This document shows positions 25,101 through 33,421 of a stretch of DNA of 64,000 nt, piece after piece. This stretch comes from Ideonella alba (lineage in GTDB: Bacteria; Pseudomonadota; Gammaproteobacteria; Burkholderiales; Burkholderiaceae_C): contig NZ_JAGQDF010000005.1 of the NCBI RefSeq assembly GCF_018069875.1, forward strand, positions 124,001-188,000, written 5' to 3'. The position numbers and the translations under genes are program-made. Numbering within the stretch: the first letter of the stretch is position 1; the number at the start of each line of letters is the position of its first letter. The notes beneath the pieces are model-generated. The model saw only the letters and a program-made list of their open reading frames with translations, was not told the origin of the DNA and ran no database searches.

Positions 25101-25254
25101 CGTGGGTGGTCGGCGGCGGCCTGATGTGCCGCAGATGCATCCTGAACACAGCGCATGGCGCTTGTTGCACAGCTGGATGGTCTCGCGGCACGATCGGCTG
25201 TTGCCGGATCATGAGCCCAAGACAAGACCCGCAGGCGGATCCGCTGCTCCCTGC

Positions 25255-25330
25255 GTTTGGCTCAAGGCCCAGGACCCCGACAACGACGGCACGGTGGACC
25301 TCGAGGCGCCCAAAAAGCCCGGCTGGCCGC
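25255..25330 (+). pseudogene. Remnant of an EF-hand (lanmodulin-like) coding segment
   Basis: The 366-bp gap between the dehydrogenase and the TonB receptor holds the terminator and one coding relic. From 25261 the frame reads LKAQDPDNDGTVDLEAP, an EF-hand loop (D at 25273) with Pro at position 2 and Asn at 4, as in lanmodulin loops. The loop is one residue short before its final Glu. After it the EF-hand-like helix continues only in another frame (AQKARLAA), consistent with a frameshift. No signal peptide, second EF-hand or ribosome site is visible. It could have arisen from a lanthanide- or calcium-binding periplasmic protein; a single motif in a decayed frame is modest evidence. The rest of the gap (25101-25254, 25331-25416) shows nothing. 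Confidence 0.45.
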
Positions 25331-25416
25331 GCGCTGCTCAAGCTGGTCCGCTGAGTCCCGGGCAAGTCAGCAGCCTCGGTCCCTGAACGCACGGCGTCCA
25401 GGGCCCTTGTTCCGCC

Positions 25417-27744
25417 TCAGTACTGCCAGCGCAGACCCACCTGGATGGCGCGTGGCGCACCGGGCGCCACGAACAGCGCCGCGGTGTCGTCGCCGGTGAA
25501 CTGGCCCTGCGCATCGAACTGCGTGGCGGCCAGCGCGCCAAAGCTGGCGTAGCGCCGGTTGAAGGCGTTGGTGATCCGACCGAACAGTTCCAGCCCCTTG
25601 ACCTGCGCAGGCTTCCAGGTGGCGCGCAGGTTGACCAGCGCATAGCCTGGCAGCGACAGATCGACGCGTTGGCCCGCGCCGTCCTCCAGCAGACCGTCCT
25701 CATTGCCCGACACGCCGCGGCCCGACAAGGCCTGCAGGTCGGCGCCCAGGCTCCAGCCGCCGCCCACGCGCCAGTCGGCGCTGAGCTTGAACTGGTGGCG
25801 CGGCAGGCCGGCGATACGTGTGCCGGGGGTGATCGTGACGTTGCGCTCGCCCATGCGCAGCACGCCGCTGGCCTGGTAGGTGGCCTCGAGGTGGCTGTAG
25901 CCGGCGCCCAGCTCCCACTCGCCCAGCGTCCATTGCGCGTCGAGGTCCAGGCCTTGGTGGCGGGTGCGCGGGAAGTTGGCGAAGTAGCCCAACTGGCCGG
26001 TGATGCTGGTGCTGCGGAACAGGATGTCGTTGCGGTTGTCGGTGCGGTAGGCGGTGATGCTGCCCTTGACGCCGCCGGGCAGCGCGAAGCGGGCGCCGCC
26101 CTCGACACTGGTGGCGATCACCTGCTTCAGGTAGGGATCGGATTGCAGGCCGGCGGGCAGGCGGCAGGGCTCCTCGGGGTCGGCGCAGCCCAGCTCGATC
26201 ACCGTGGGCACCCGGTTGTTGCGGGCCACGTTGGCGAACAGCGTCAGCGCCGGGCTCAGCCTGTGCGCCACGCCCAGGGCCGGGTTGACGCTGGTGTAGC
26301 GGAAGCGCTCGTGGGGATGGGCCTCGAACAGGCCGGTGTCATCGTTGATCGAGGACAGGGTGTTGCCCACCTGGGCCCAGTTGATGCGCACGGCGCCGGT
26401 GAGGTGGGTCTCGGGCGCGACCTGCCAGGTGTCGCTGGCATAGACGCCAGCACTGGTGGACGTGCCGCTGACCGTGGCGCTCAGCTCGGGGTCTTCGCCG
26501 GCGATCGGCTGCACGCCGCGCGTCGCGTCAAACATGCCGGCCTGTTCGGTTTGCTCGTAGTGCACCGTGGCGCGGTCCAGCGCCGCACCCAGCTGCCACT
26601 GGTGCGCGCCATGGCGGCCCGACAGCGCCAGCGCCACGCCGGCCGACTTCTGCTGCGTGGCGGTGCGGTTGAAGGTGGCGTTGGGCTCGTCCTCGTCGGC
26701 CAGGGGCTGGCGCTGGGCGGCGGCCTCGGCCTCGTCGTCCGCGCCGTCGCCATTGATCGTGGTGCGGCGCGAGTCGCGCACGTAGACCAGTGACTCCAGC
26801 GTGGTGCGCCCATCCAGCTGACGGCGCCACTGGGCGCTGAGCTGAAGCAGCTGGTTGCGGGTCAGGTCGGGGTGGGTGAAGACGGCGGCGCGGTCCAGCG
26901 CGCCCAGGTCGGGCGTGCGCTCGCCGTTCTCGTCCAGCGTCACCAGCGGCACCAGGCCGTTGCCGACCAGGCGGCTGCGGCCGGCCTGCAGGCTGACGAC
27001 AATGTCGTCATCGCCCACCTGACGGCCGATCTTGAACAGCCCATTGGCCAGCCGGCCGGCGGAGTGATCGCGCCAGCCGGTCTCATCGAACAGGCCCACG
27101 CCCGCGTAGTGGTGCCAGCCCTCGTCGTGGCTGCCGCCGTGCGAGAGCTCGAACTTCTTGCGGCCAAAACTGCCCAGCGAGGCCTCGCCACGAAGGCCTG
27201 GCGCCGTCAAGCCGGTGGCGGTGGTCAGCGACAGTGCGCCACCCAGCGTGTTCAGGCCAAAGGCCGGGTTGGCACCGGGCACCAGAGACAGGCTGTGCAG
27301 CGCGAACTCGGGCACCATGTCCCAGTTGACGACGTCACCGAAGGGCTCGTTGAAGCGCACACCATCGACATAGACCGACACACCTTGCGCCGCGCCCAGG
27401 ATGCCCGAGGCCCGGTAGCCGCGAAAGGTCAGGTCGCCCTGGAAGGGGCTGCCCTGGATGTCATTGACCTGGGCGCCGGGTACGCGCCGGCCCAGGAAGT
27501 CGGTGGTGTTGTCGGCCTGCGCCTCGTCCAGCGCGGCGCGGCGCACGACCTGGGTGCCGTAGGGCAGGGCATTGCGGTCCACGCCCTGGCCGGGCAGCGG
27601 CGAGGTGCCAACCACCTCGACCTGCTGCGGCGCTGTCTGCGCTGCCAGCGGACCACTCATGCCCAGCAGGGCGGCACTGCACAGTGCCAGGCGCACGGAC
27701 AATGCGCAGCGGGTTTCAGGGTGAACCCGGTGGGGAGCGGGCAT
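25417..27744 (-). CDS. TonB-dependent outer-membrane receptor of the PQQ cluster
   Basis: A 775-residue receptor with signal peptide, a plug domain (about residues 55-175, with DFLGRRVPGAQVNDIQGSPFQ and VYVDGVRFNEPFGDVVNWD) and a beta-barrel ending in the aromatic QY. The early segment VEVVGTSPLPGQGVD is the likely TonB box and plug entry. Such receptors import scarce ligands. Position beside a lanthanide-type dehydrogenase suggests a lanthanophore (LutH-like) or PQQ itself (PqqU-like), but nothing in the sequence decides. AGGAGA precedes the ATG, and a weak sigma-54 element lies upstream inside the divergent kinase gene. Confidence 0.88.
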   Translation of the reverse strand: MPAPHRVHPETRCALSVRLALCSAALLGMSGPLAAQTAPQQVEVVGTSPLPGQGVDRNALPYGTQVVRRAALDEAQADNTTDFLGRRVPGAQVNDIQGSPFQGDLTFRGYRASGILGAAQGVSVYVDGVRFNEPFGDVVNWDMVPEFALHSLSLVPGANPAFGLNTLGGALSLTTATGLTAPGLRGEASLGSFGRKKFELSHGGSHDEGWHHYAGVGLFDETGWRDHSAGRLANGLFKIGRQVGDDDIVVSLQAGRSRLVGNGLVPLVTLDENGERTPDLGALDRAAVFTHPDLTRNQLLQLSAQWRRQLDGRTTLESLVYVRDSRRTTINGDGADDEAEAAAQRQPLADEDEPNATFNRTATQQKSAGVALALSGRHGAHQWQLGAALDRATVHYEQTEQAGMFDATRGVQPIAGEDPELSATVSGTSTSAGVYASDTWQVAPETHLTGAVRINWAQVGNTLSSINDDTGLFEAHPHERFRYTSVNPALGVAHRLSPALTLFANVARNNRVPTVIELGCADPEEPCRLPAGLQSDPYLKQVIATSVEGGARFALPGGVKGSITAYRTDNRNDILFRSTSITGQLGYFANFPRTRHQGLDLDAQWTLGEWELGAGYSHLEATYQASGVLRMGERNVTITPGTRIAGLPRHQFKLSADWRVGGGWSLGADLQALSGRGVSGNEDGLLEDGAGQRVDLSLPGYALVNLRATWKPAQVKGLELFGRITNAFNRRYASFGALAATQFDAQGQFTGDDTAALFVAPGAPRAIQVGLRWQY

Positions 27745-27784
27745 GGAACTTGTCTCCTCGAATCATTGTTGGGAATACATCGTC

Positions 27785-29269
27785 ATGGAAGCAAGCCAGG
27801 TTCCTGAACCCGCGGGAAGACTTCCCGAACCGCCGCTCACCCTGCCGCGCCTGGTGATGCGCCGTGCCGCCTGGGTGGCTGTGGCCGGGGTGCTGCTGTG
27901 GGCGGTGATCGGGCTGGCGCGCATGGCCGCCGACGTCGACGAGGAACTGGATGGCGCGCGCGCCCTGGCCAGCCTGTTCGAGCGTCTGGCCAGCGCCAGC
28001 GCCATGCCCGACCCCGACCGTGCCCGCCGCCTGCTGGCGCCCGGCCCCGGCGACGGCCCGACCCGGCACCTGCAGCTGCGCGTCACCGACGCCAGCGGCG
28101 GCACGCTGCTGGTGGCCGAGCCCGAGGGCCAGTTGCCGGCGCCGGTACAGGCTGTCCTGGCGGCGGTCGAGTCCGTGTTCGGCGACACACCGTCGTTCAC
28201 CGTGGCCTGGATGCAGCCGCGGCCTCAGGGCGAGGCCTGGCAGGTGGCGCTGACCGCGCGGCCGCAGAGCGAGCGCGCGGAGGCCTTGATCGGCCTGGGC
28301 GTGGACACGCTGCTGCTGGCGCTGGTGGTGCTGGGCATGCTGGTGGCGATCGGCTGGAACACGGGTCGCGCGCTGGCCCCGCTGGCGCGCCTGGTGGCGG
28401 CGATCGGCGAGATGGGTGACGGCGAGGGCCGGCACCCCGGCGTGCGGCGCCTGCCCGCGATGCCGGTGGCCGAGCTGGAGACCATCGCCGGTGCCTTGCG
28501 CCACCTGGATGGCGAGCTGGCCACCGCGCAGGCCCAGCGCCGCCAGCTGGCGCGCCAGCTGCAGGTGCTGCAGGAGGAGGAGCGCCAGCGCCTGGCCCAG
28601 GAGCTGCACGACGAATTCGGCCAGCACCTGACCGCGCTGCGGGCCAACGCGGCCTGGCTGCAGCGCCGTCTGGCCGGCCAGGACGAACTGGCCGGCGTGG
28701 CGCGCGAGATGGCGCAGCAGTGCGAAGCCATCCAGCAGGACGTGCGCGGTGTGCTGGCGCGCTTGCGGCCACCCGGCACCGACGAGGCGCCGACCCTGCT
28801 CAGCGTGGGTCACATGCTCGACGCGCTGCAGCGCGCCTGGCCGCGCGGCGCGGCCGATGCCACCCGCCTGGTGCTGGACCTGCAACTGCAGGACGCCCAG
28901 GGCCAGCCCCTGGACTGGGCGCTCGCCGCGCAGCGGCCCCTGTCGGCCGAGACGGCAATGGTGCTCTACCGCATCAGCCAGGAGGCCCTGAGCAACGTGG
29001 CCCGCCATGCGCAGGCCAGCACGGCCCGGCTGACCATCCAGGCGCGGCTGCGGGCCGAGGGCCGCGGCCTGGGCCTGGACTGGTCGGTGCAGGACGACGG
29101 CCGGGGCATTGCCGACCCGGCGGCCGCGCTGCAGCAGGGCAGCGGACTGGCCGGCATCAAGCAGCGCCTGTGGTCGCTGGGCGCCGAGCTGACGGTGCAC
29201 CCCGCCCGCCCGGGCACGCTGCTGGCCGCCCACATCGAGGTCGACCTGCCGGAGACTGTCCATGGTTGA
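27785..29269 (+). CDS. NarL-type sensor histidine kinase of the PQQ cluster
   Basis: A 494-residue membrane kinase. A membrane segment at about residues 27-47, a periplasmic domain of about 130 residues and a second segment near 178-200 are followed by HAMP. The HisKA_3 box is EERQRLAQELHDEFGQHL with phospho-accepting H275. The ATPase domain has SQEALSNVARHA, DDGRGI and GLAGIKQRL. It overlaps its response regulator by 8 bp. The start is 40 bp from the divergent TonB receptor start. Homologous pairs in Pseudomonas (PedS2/PedR2) control calcium/lanthanide dehydrogenase switching; that role here is inference. Confidence 0.88.
   Translation: MEASQVPEPAGRLPEPPLTLPRLVMRRAAWVAVAGVLLWAVIGLARMAADVDEELDGARALASLFERLASASAMPDPDRARRLLAPGPGDGPTRHLQLRVTDASGGTLLVAEPEGQLPAPVQAVLAAVESVFGDTPSFTVAWMQPRPQGEAWQVALTARPQSERAEALIGLGVDTLLLALVVLGMLVAIGWNTGRALAPLARLVAAIGEMGDGEGRHPGVRRLPAMPVAELETIAGALRHLDGELATAQAQRRQLARQLQVLQEEERQRLAQELHDEFGQHLTALRANAAWLQRRLAGQDELAGVAREMAQQCEAIQQDVRGVLARLRPPGTDEAPTLLSVGHMLDALQRAWPRGAADATRLVLDLQLQDAQGQPLDWALAAQRPLSAETAMVLYRISQEALSNVARHAQASTARLTIQARLRAEGRGLGLDWSVQDDGRGIADPAAALQQGSGLAGIKQRLWSLGAELTVHPARPGTLLAAHIEVDLPETVHG
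27791..27805 (-). promoter_or_regulatory. Weak sigma-54-like element upstream of the TonB receptor gene
   Basis: On the minus strand AGGAAC-CTGGC-TTGC has the obligatory GG and GC ten bases apart and a perfect TTGC, but two mismatches in the -24 box. It points at the TonB receptor, with the -12 box 47 bp before its start codon, and lies in the 5' end of the divergent kinase gene. It fits a shared regulon with the two strong elements; it could be chance. Confidence 0.3.
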
Positions 29270-29915
29270 GTTGTCCGCCCCACTGGTGCCGATCCGCGTG
29301 GCCCTGGCCGACGACCACGCGGTGGTGCGCGAGGGCTACCGCCGGCTGCTGTCGCTGGAGTCCGATCTGGTGGTCTGCGGCGAATTCGCCGACGCCGACG
29401 CGGTGTTCGACGCCCTGCAGCGCGGCAGCCTGGCCGCCGATGTGCTGGTGCTGGACCTGAGCATGCCCGGACGCAGCGCGCTGGACCTGCTGCGCCGCAT
29501 CCAGGCGCACTGGCCGGCGCTGCGGGTGCTGGTGTTCTCGATGCACGAGGACCCGGCACGGGTGCAGCAGGCGCTGCGCGCTGGCGCGCTGGGCTACATC
29601 ACCAAGAGCAGCCCACCCGAGGACCTGGTGGCCGCGGTGCGCCATGTGGCGCGTGGCCAGGCGGTGCTGTCGTCCGACATTGCCGCGCATGCCCAGGCGC
29701 CGGCCGGTCCGCTGCCGCACCTGTCGCTGAGCCCGCGCGAATTCGAGGTGCTGCGTGGCCTGCTGCAGGGCCAGGCGCTGGAGCAGATCGCCGAGCAGCT
29801 GCACATCAGCCCGAAAACGGTGTCGAACCTGCAGACCCAGTTGCGGCAGAAGCTGGGCGTGGCCAATGCGGTGGAGCTGTTGCGCTATGCACAGCAGCAC
29901 GGCCTGATGCCCTGA
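29262..29915 (+). CDS. LuxR/NarL-family response regulator
   Basis: A 217-residue regulator with a receiver domain (ALADDHAVVREGYRRLL, phospho-acceptor D65 in VLVLDLSMPG, Ser in VFSMHED, Lys in YITKSS) and a C-terminal LuxR HTH (LSPREFEVLRGLLQG and ISPKTVSNLQTQLRQKLGV). It pairs with the overlapping kinase. Likely targets are the dehydrogenase cluster genes, by analogy with PedR2 and ExaE-type regulators. Confidence 0.9.
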   Translation: MVELSAPLVPIRVALADDHAVVREGYRRLLSLESDLVVCGEFADADAVFDALQRGSLAADVLVLDLSMPGRSALDLLRRIQAHWPALRVLVFSMHEDPARVQQALRAGALGYITKSSPPEDLVAAVRHVARGQAVLSSDIAAHAQAPAGPLPHLSLSPREFEVLRGLLQGQALEQIAEQLHISPKTVSNLQTQLRQKLGVANAVELLRYAQQHGLMP

Positions 29916-29930
29916 TGCCCTGAGGCGGGC

Positions 29931-30920
29931 TCAGCCCTTGTTGGCCGCCAGCCCCAGGCGCTCGACGGTGCGCTTCTCGGCAGCAAAGGCCTCGCGCATG
30001 GCGGCACCGTACTCCTCGGGGCCCAGGTACATCGGCTCCTGGTCGTACTTGGCCAGCTCGGCCAGGTGCGCGGGGTCGAACAGCGCGGCCTTGAAGGCGT
30101 CGTGCAGCACCTTGACCACGGCCGGGCTCATGCCGCGCGGGCCGGCCAGGCCATAGGGCGAGCTGGCGACGATGCCGTGTCCCAGCTCCTTGAGCGTGGG
30201 CACGGTGTTCCAGCGCTTGTGGCGGTGTTCGCCGAAGGTCACCAGCAGGCGCAGCTTGCCGCTCTCCACAAACGGCGCAAAGCCATTGCTGTTGATGCCC
30301 ACCTGCACCTGACCCGAGGCCACCGCCAGCATTTGCTCGGCCGTGCCCTTGTAGGGCACGTGGTTGTAGCTCAGGCCCTTGCGCGCCATCAGTTCGTCCA
30401 TCACCACGTGCGGTGTGGTGCCGACGCCATTGGTCGAGATGGTCAGTTCGCCGGGCTTGGCCTTGGCAGCGGCGAACAGGTCGTCCAGGGTCTTGAAAGG
30501 GCTGCCCGCCGCGACCACGATGCCGAAGGTCACGCCGGTGAGCTGGATGATGGGCGTGGTGTCGCGGATCGGGTCCCACTGCACCTTCTGCGTCCAGGGC
30601 ATGCGGAACACCGGCTGCGGCATCTGGGCCACGGTATAGCCATCGGGCGCGGCCTGCTGCAGCACCGGCATGGCCAGCGTTCCGCCAGCGCCCGAGCGGT
30701 TCTCGGTGATCACCTTCTGGCCCAGGTGGCGGCTGGTCAGCTCGGCCAGCAGGCGCATCGTCAGGTCGGTGGCGCCGCCGGCCGGCCAGGGCACCCACAG
30801 CGTCACGGGGCGGCTGGGAAAGCCGTCGGGCGCCTGGGCCTGCGCGGCGGGCCACGCGGCCCCCAGGCCCAGCGCGGCCAGGGCCTGCAGCGCGGCACGG
30901 CGATCGGGGTTCATTGCCAT
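29931..30920 (-). CDS. TctC/Bug-family periplasmic binding protein
   Basis: A 329-residue extracytoplasmic binding protein of the Bug/TctC family, very common in Burkholderiales. It has a signal region with RR (NPDRRAALQALAALGLGAAWPAAQAQA), PSRPVTLWVPWPAGGATDL, and TENRSGAGGTLAM in the carboxylate-binding part. No TctA/TctB partner is near, so it is an orphan. It is the last gene of the PQQ-ABC operon. ATG at 30914 (ATGA overlap with the lipoprotein stop) or at 30920 (GGAA eight bases upstream) can start it. Ligand unknown; an organic acid from alcohol oxidation is an inference. Confidence 0.85.
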   Translation of the reverse strand: MAMNPDRRAALQALAALGLGAAWPAAQAQAPDGFPSRPVTLWVPWPAGGATDLTMRLLAELTSRHLGQKVITENRSGAGGTLAMPVLQQAAPDGYTVAQMPQPVFRMPWTQKVQWDPIRDTTPIIQLTGVTFGIVVAAGSPFKTLDDLFAAAKAKPGELTISTNGVGTTPHVVMDELMARKGLSYNHVPYKGTAEQMLAVASGQVQVGINSNGFAPFVESGKLRLLVTFGEHRHKRWNTVPTLKELGHGIVASSPYGLAGPRGMSPAVVKVLHDAFKAALFDPAHLAELAKYDQEPMYLGPEEYGAAMREAFAAEKRTVERLGLAANKG

Positions 30921-31612
30921 TCGGTCAGTTCCATCGTCAGGGTGCCACCGGTCAGGAAGGTCGAGTTGGCGGGCTCTTCGCGCACCAGCTTGACCAGGCC
31001 GACTCCGGGGCAGTACCACTCGCGCGTGGTCAGCGGCATGTCCTTCCAGCCCACCACCGGGTCGGCGAACAGGCGCAGCGTGGCGATGCCGCGCACGCGC
31101 AGGCAGCCGCTGAAGTCGCCAGCCGCGGTCTTGACCGCCTCGCCCAGCGCCTCGATCGTGTAGTTCATCGGGATGCTGGGGTGGCTGTGGCGGATCTCGG
31201 GCGGGAACTCCTGGCGCCGCCGCAGCAGGTAGGCGGTGGTGGTGGCCTGCCAGCCGGTGCCCACGGCCAGCGGCGCCTTGAGCACGTAGCGGGGCAGGGC
31301 GTCCTTCTTCGGCTCGTCGTCCAGATCGGACTTGGTGGCCACGCGGAAGATGCCGGTGTCGTCGCTGCGCAGCCAGTAGTCGATACCGTCATCGCTGCGG
31401 CGGTGCCAGGCGCTGCCGTCGGCCAGGCTGTCGCGGCCCAGGCTGCGCATCACACGGGTCTCGGTCTCGGTGGTGTTGTTCTCGTACTCGCTGCGGACCT
31501 GGTAGGTCCAGCGGTGGCCGTCGTCGAGCGGGAACAGCTCGGTGCCAGGCGGCTTGGAGCAGCCCGCCAGCAGTGCACAGGCCATCAGGGGCGGAACCAG
31601 GCGCAGCATCAT
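30911..31612 (-). CDS. Lipoprotein of the ExbB/ExbD-like module
   Basis: A 233-residue protein with a lipoprotein signal (MMLRLVPPLMACALLAGCSK; lipobox LLAGC, Cys at 18), so it is anchored to a membrane facing the periplasm. The mature domain is beta-rich with FPLDDGHRWTYQV, a phrase common in uncharacterised secreted beta-sandwich proteins, and two further cysteines. It starts by ATGA overlap with the 164-residue membrane protein upstream. The context with proton-channel-like subunits suggests an outer-membrane or peptidoglycan-side partner of that complex. Function unknown. Confidence 0.72.
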   Translation of the reverse strand: MMLRLVPPLMACALLAGCSKPPGTELFPLDDGHRWTYQVRSEYENNTTETETRVMRSLGRDSLADGSAWHRRSDDGIDYWLRSDDTGIFRVATKSDLDDEPKKDALPRYVLKAPLAVGTGWQATTTAYLLRRRQEFPPEIRHSHPSIPMNYTIEALGEAVKTAAGDFSGCLRVRGIATLRLFADPVVGWKDMPLTTREWYCPGVGLVKLVREEPANSTFLTGGTLTMELTEWQ

Positions 31613-32103
31613 TTCTCGGGCAGCTGGGGCACGGGCATGTCGCGGATCTTGACTTCCTGCTCGTCGCTGCCGGGCCGCAGCCAGGCCAGGCCGCGCTTGC
31701 CGGCCTTGGGCGTGGCCGTGCCCATCTGGCTGACGCCCTGGCGGGCCTTCTTCATGCCCTCGTTGAGCAGGCTGTGCAGGTCCTTGGTGTAGGGCAGCTT
31801 GTAGGCCCGCGGCTGGGCGCTGGGCTTGCCGTTCTCGATCGCGTTGACCCACACGTACAGCGCCCCGGCGCTCTTGTTGCTGGGCTCCTCGATCACCGCG
31901 GCCAGCAGCGCGAAGCGCTCGGGCAGGGCATCCGGGGTGGGCCAGCCGCTGAGCTGGTGCACGGCCTCGTCGGCGTAGAAGTAGAAGACCGCCACGCCGG
32001 TGACCAGCAGGGCCTTCAGCCAGGCCGGCCAGCGCGACTGCAGCAGGGCCAGGGCGCACAGCAGCAGCAGCACGCTGAAGGAGAGCACGACGGCGAGCGT
32101 CAT
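31609..32103 (-). CDS. Small membrane protein of the ExbB/ExbD-like module
   Basis: A 164-residue protein with two N-terminal membrane segments (about residues 3-21 and 28-44, the latter LLVTGVAVFYFYADEAV) and a basic C-terminal domain of about 115 residues containing LPYTKDLHSLLNEGMKKARQG. I do not recognise the family. It follows the ExbD-like gene by four bases and overlaps the lipoprotein gene by ATGA, so it is made with the channel subunits and is probably part of the same complex. Confidence 0.65.
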   Translation of the reverse strand: MTLAVVLSFSVLLLLCALALLQSRWPAWLKALLVTGVAVFYFYADEAVHQLSGWPTPDALPERFALLAAVIEEPSNKSAGALYVWVNAIENGKPSAQPRAYKLPYTKDLHSLLNEGMKKARQGVSQMGTATPKAGKRGLAWLRPGSDEQEVKIRDMPVPQLPEK

Positions 32104-32107
32104 CGGT

Positions 32108-32713
32108 TCAGATCCTCTCGACCAGGGTCTTGGGCAGGGTGTTGATGTTGGTGACGCTGCCGTCGGGCAGCAGCGTGAAGCGCACGGCCGTGGCTTCGTC
32201 GCCCTTGCGGGCGACGCTGACCTGACCGTAGTAGACGACCTCGGCGCGCGGGTTGACCTTGATGACCGAGACCGTCACCTCGACCGGCTGCCCGTCCTTG
32301 GAGTCGTAGTAGTGCACGTTGACCGTGTACTCGCCGGCGGCGATGCCGCGCAGCGTGACGACTTCCTGGTTCAGCGGGTTGCTGATCTGCTTGCCGTTGA
32401 TGACGATGGTGTCGTTGGCCAGCCCGCGGTCATCGCGGTCCAGGTGCATCATGCCGGCCTCGCGGGCGCGGAACCACACCAGGTTGCCACCCGGGTCCTG
32501 GACCCAGGTGTCGATGTCGTTGGGGTTCATGTCCGGCCAGGACACGTTGATGATGTACTCGGCCTTGGCCGGGATGTCCCCGGCCTTGAGCGCCTTGGGG
32601 TTCATCGCCAGCAGCGCCACGATGAAGCAGAACACGAAGGCGATCAACATATTGAACAACATGTCGTAGAACGGATCGACCTCGGGCTCGCGGGCGTGGC
32701 GGCGGCTGGGCAT
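32108..32713 (-). CDS. ExbD/MotB-like protein with large periplasmic beta domain
   Basis: A 201-residue protein with one N-terminal membrane helix. The segment VDPFYDMLFNMLIAFVF aligns with ExbD TPFIDVMLVLLIIFM, placing D17 at the proton-channel aspartate. The rest is not the usual short ExbD periplasmic domain: NDIDTWVQDPGGNLVWF, LDRDDRGLANDTIVING and GEYTVNVHYYD look like the YfaP/DUF2135-type beta-sandwich. It lies between the ExbB-like gene and a small membrane protein in the PQQ-ABC operon. A motor-like complex using the proton gradient is inferred. Confidence 0.7.
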   Translation of the reverse strand: MPSRRHAREPEVDPFYDMLFNMLIAFVFCFIVALLAMNPKALKAGDIPAKAEYIINVSWPDMNPNDIDTWVQDPGGNLVWFRAREAGMMHLDRDDRGLANDTIVINGKQISNPLNQEVVTLRGIAAGEYTVNVHYYDSKDGQPVEVTVSVIKVNPRAEVVYYGQVSVARKGDEATAVRFTLLPDGSVTNINTLPKTLVERI

Positions 32714-32716
32714 GGC

Positions 32717-33421
32717 TCAGCTCCGTGCGGTGGCGAAGCGGCGCAGCCCTTCGCGCTGGCAGTCGGCCACCAGGGTGTCGGCAAAGCGGTCCAGCCGGGT
32801 GAGCTGCAGGCCCAGCAGGATGTTGCCTACCAGGCCCACCATCGTGGTCAGCAGCGCGATGCCCAGACCGGCGGTCAGGCTCTTGAGCAGGTCCTGCGAT
32901 TGCGAGGCGTCAAAGCTCTGCAGCTGGCCGATGTGCAGTGCCAGCACCGAGAAACCGATCACCTTGCCCAGCAGGCCCAGCTTGAGCTGGATGCCGTTGA
33001 CCCACCAGGCGGTCTGGTGCGGGCCGTGGCTGTCTTCCAGCAGCAGGTCCAGCGGCGCCGCGCTGTCGCGGGGCGTACTGTCCAGGGCGCGCAGGTACTC
33101 GCCGGCCCAGCCCTGCAGTTGCGTCAGCGGCGTGCCGGCACGGGCGGCCTCCAGATGGCGGCGCTGGCGCTCGAGTTCACGGCTGCGGGCGCCGGCCCAC
33201 AGCGTGGACGTGGCAAAGACGACGATGATCACCAGCGTCAGGCCGGTGGGATCGGAGGTCAGCAGCAGCGCCCAGACGCCGCGCACGCCCAGCAGCCAGG
33301 TGCCGAACAGCATCAGTCCGCCCAGCGCCAGCCATTCGAAGAGCAGCGGCTCGCTCTCGCGCTGCGCAGCGACCGGCGCTGCGCTGGCGGGGCGGCGCAG
33401 CGCACCCAGCAGTTTCATCAT
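32717..33421 (-). CDS. MotA/TolQ/ExbB-like proton-channel protein
   Basis: A 234-residue membrane protein. Membrane segments lie near residues 28-50, 58-78, 150-170 and 190-213. The latter pair (GLLGKVIGFSVLALHIGQLQ and GLGIALLTTMVGLVGNILLGLQLTRLDRF) has the MotA/ExbB domain pattern, and a cytoplasmic domain lies between the pairs. It begins at the last base of the ABC permease stop codon and precedes an ExbD-like partner by three bases. No TonB, Tol or flagellar genes are near, so this is a separate channel dedicated to the PQQ cluster. Confidence 0.75.
   Translation of the reverse strand: MMKLLGALRRPASAAPVAAQRESEPLLFEWLALGGLMLFGTWLLGVRGVWALLLTSDPTGLTLVIIVVFATSTLWAGARSRELERQRRHLEAARAGTPLTQLQGWAGEYLRALDSTPRDSAAPLDLLLEDSHGPHQTAWWVNGIQLKLGLLGKVIGFSVLALHIGQLQSFDASQSQDLLKSLTAGLGIALLTTMVGLVGNILLGLQLTRLDRFADTLVADCQREGLRRFATARS

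Noticed and set aside
25102-25386. A 94-codon intact gene containing the EF-hand motif
   Set aside because: There is no ribosome site or signal peptide, and similarity is limited to one shortened loop that continues in another frame, so it was listed as a remnant only.
31609-33421. Zorya-type defence genes or flagellar motAB
   Set aside because: The MotB-like partner has no OmpA/peptidoglycan domain, there is no helicase or nuclease gene, and the operon context is PQQ-linked transport.
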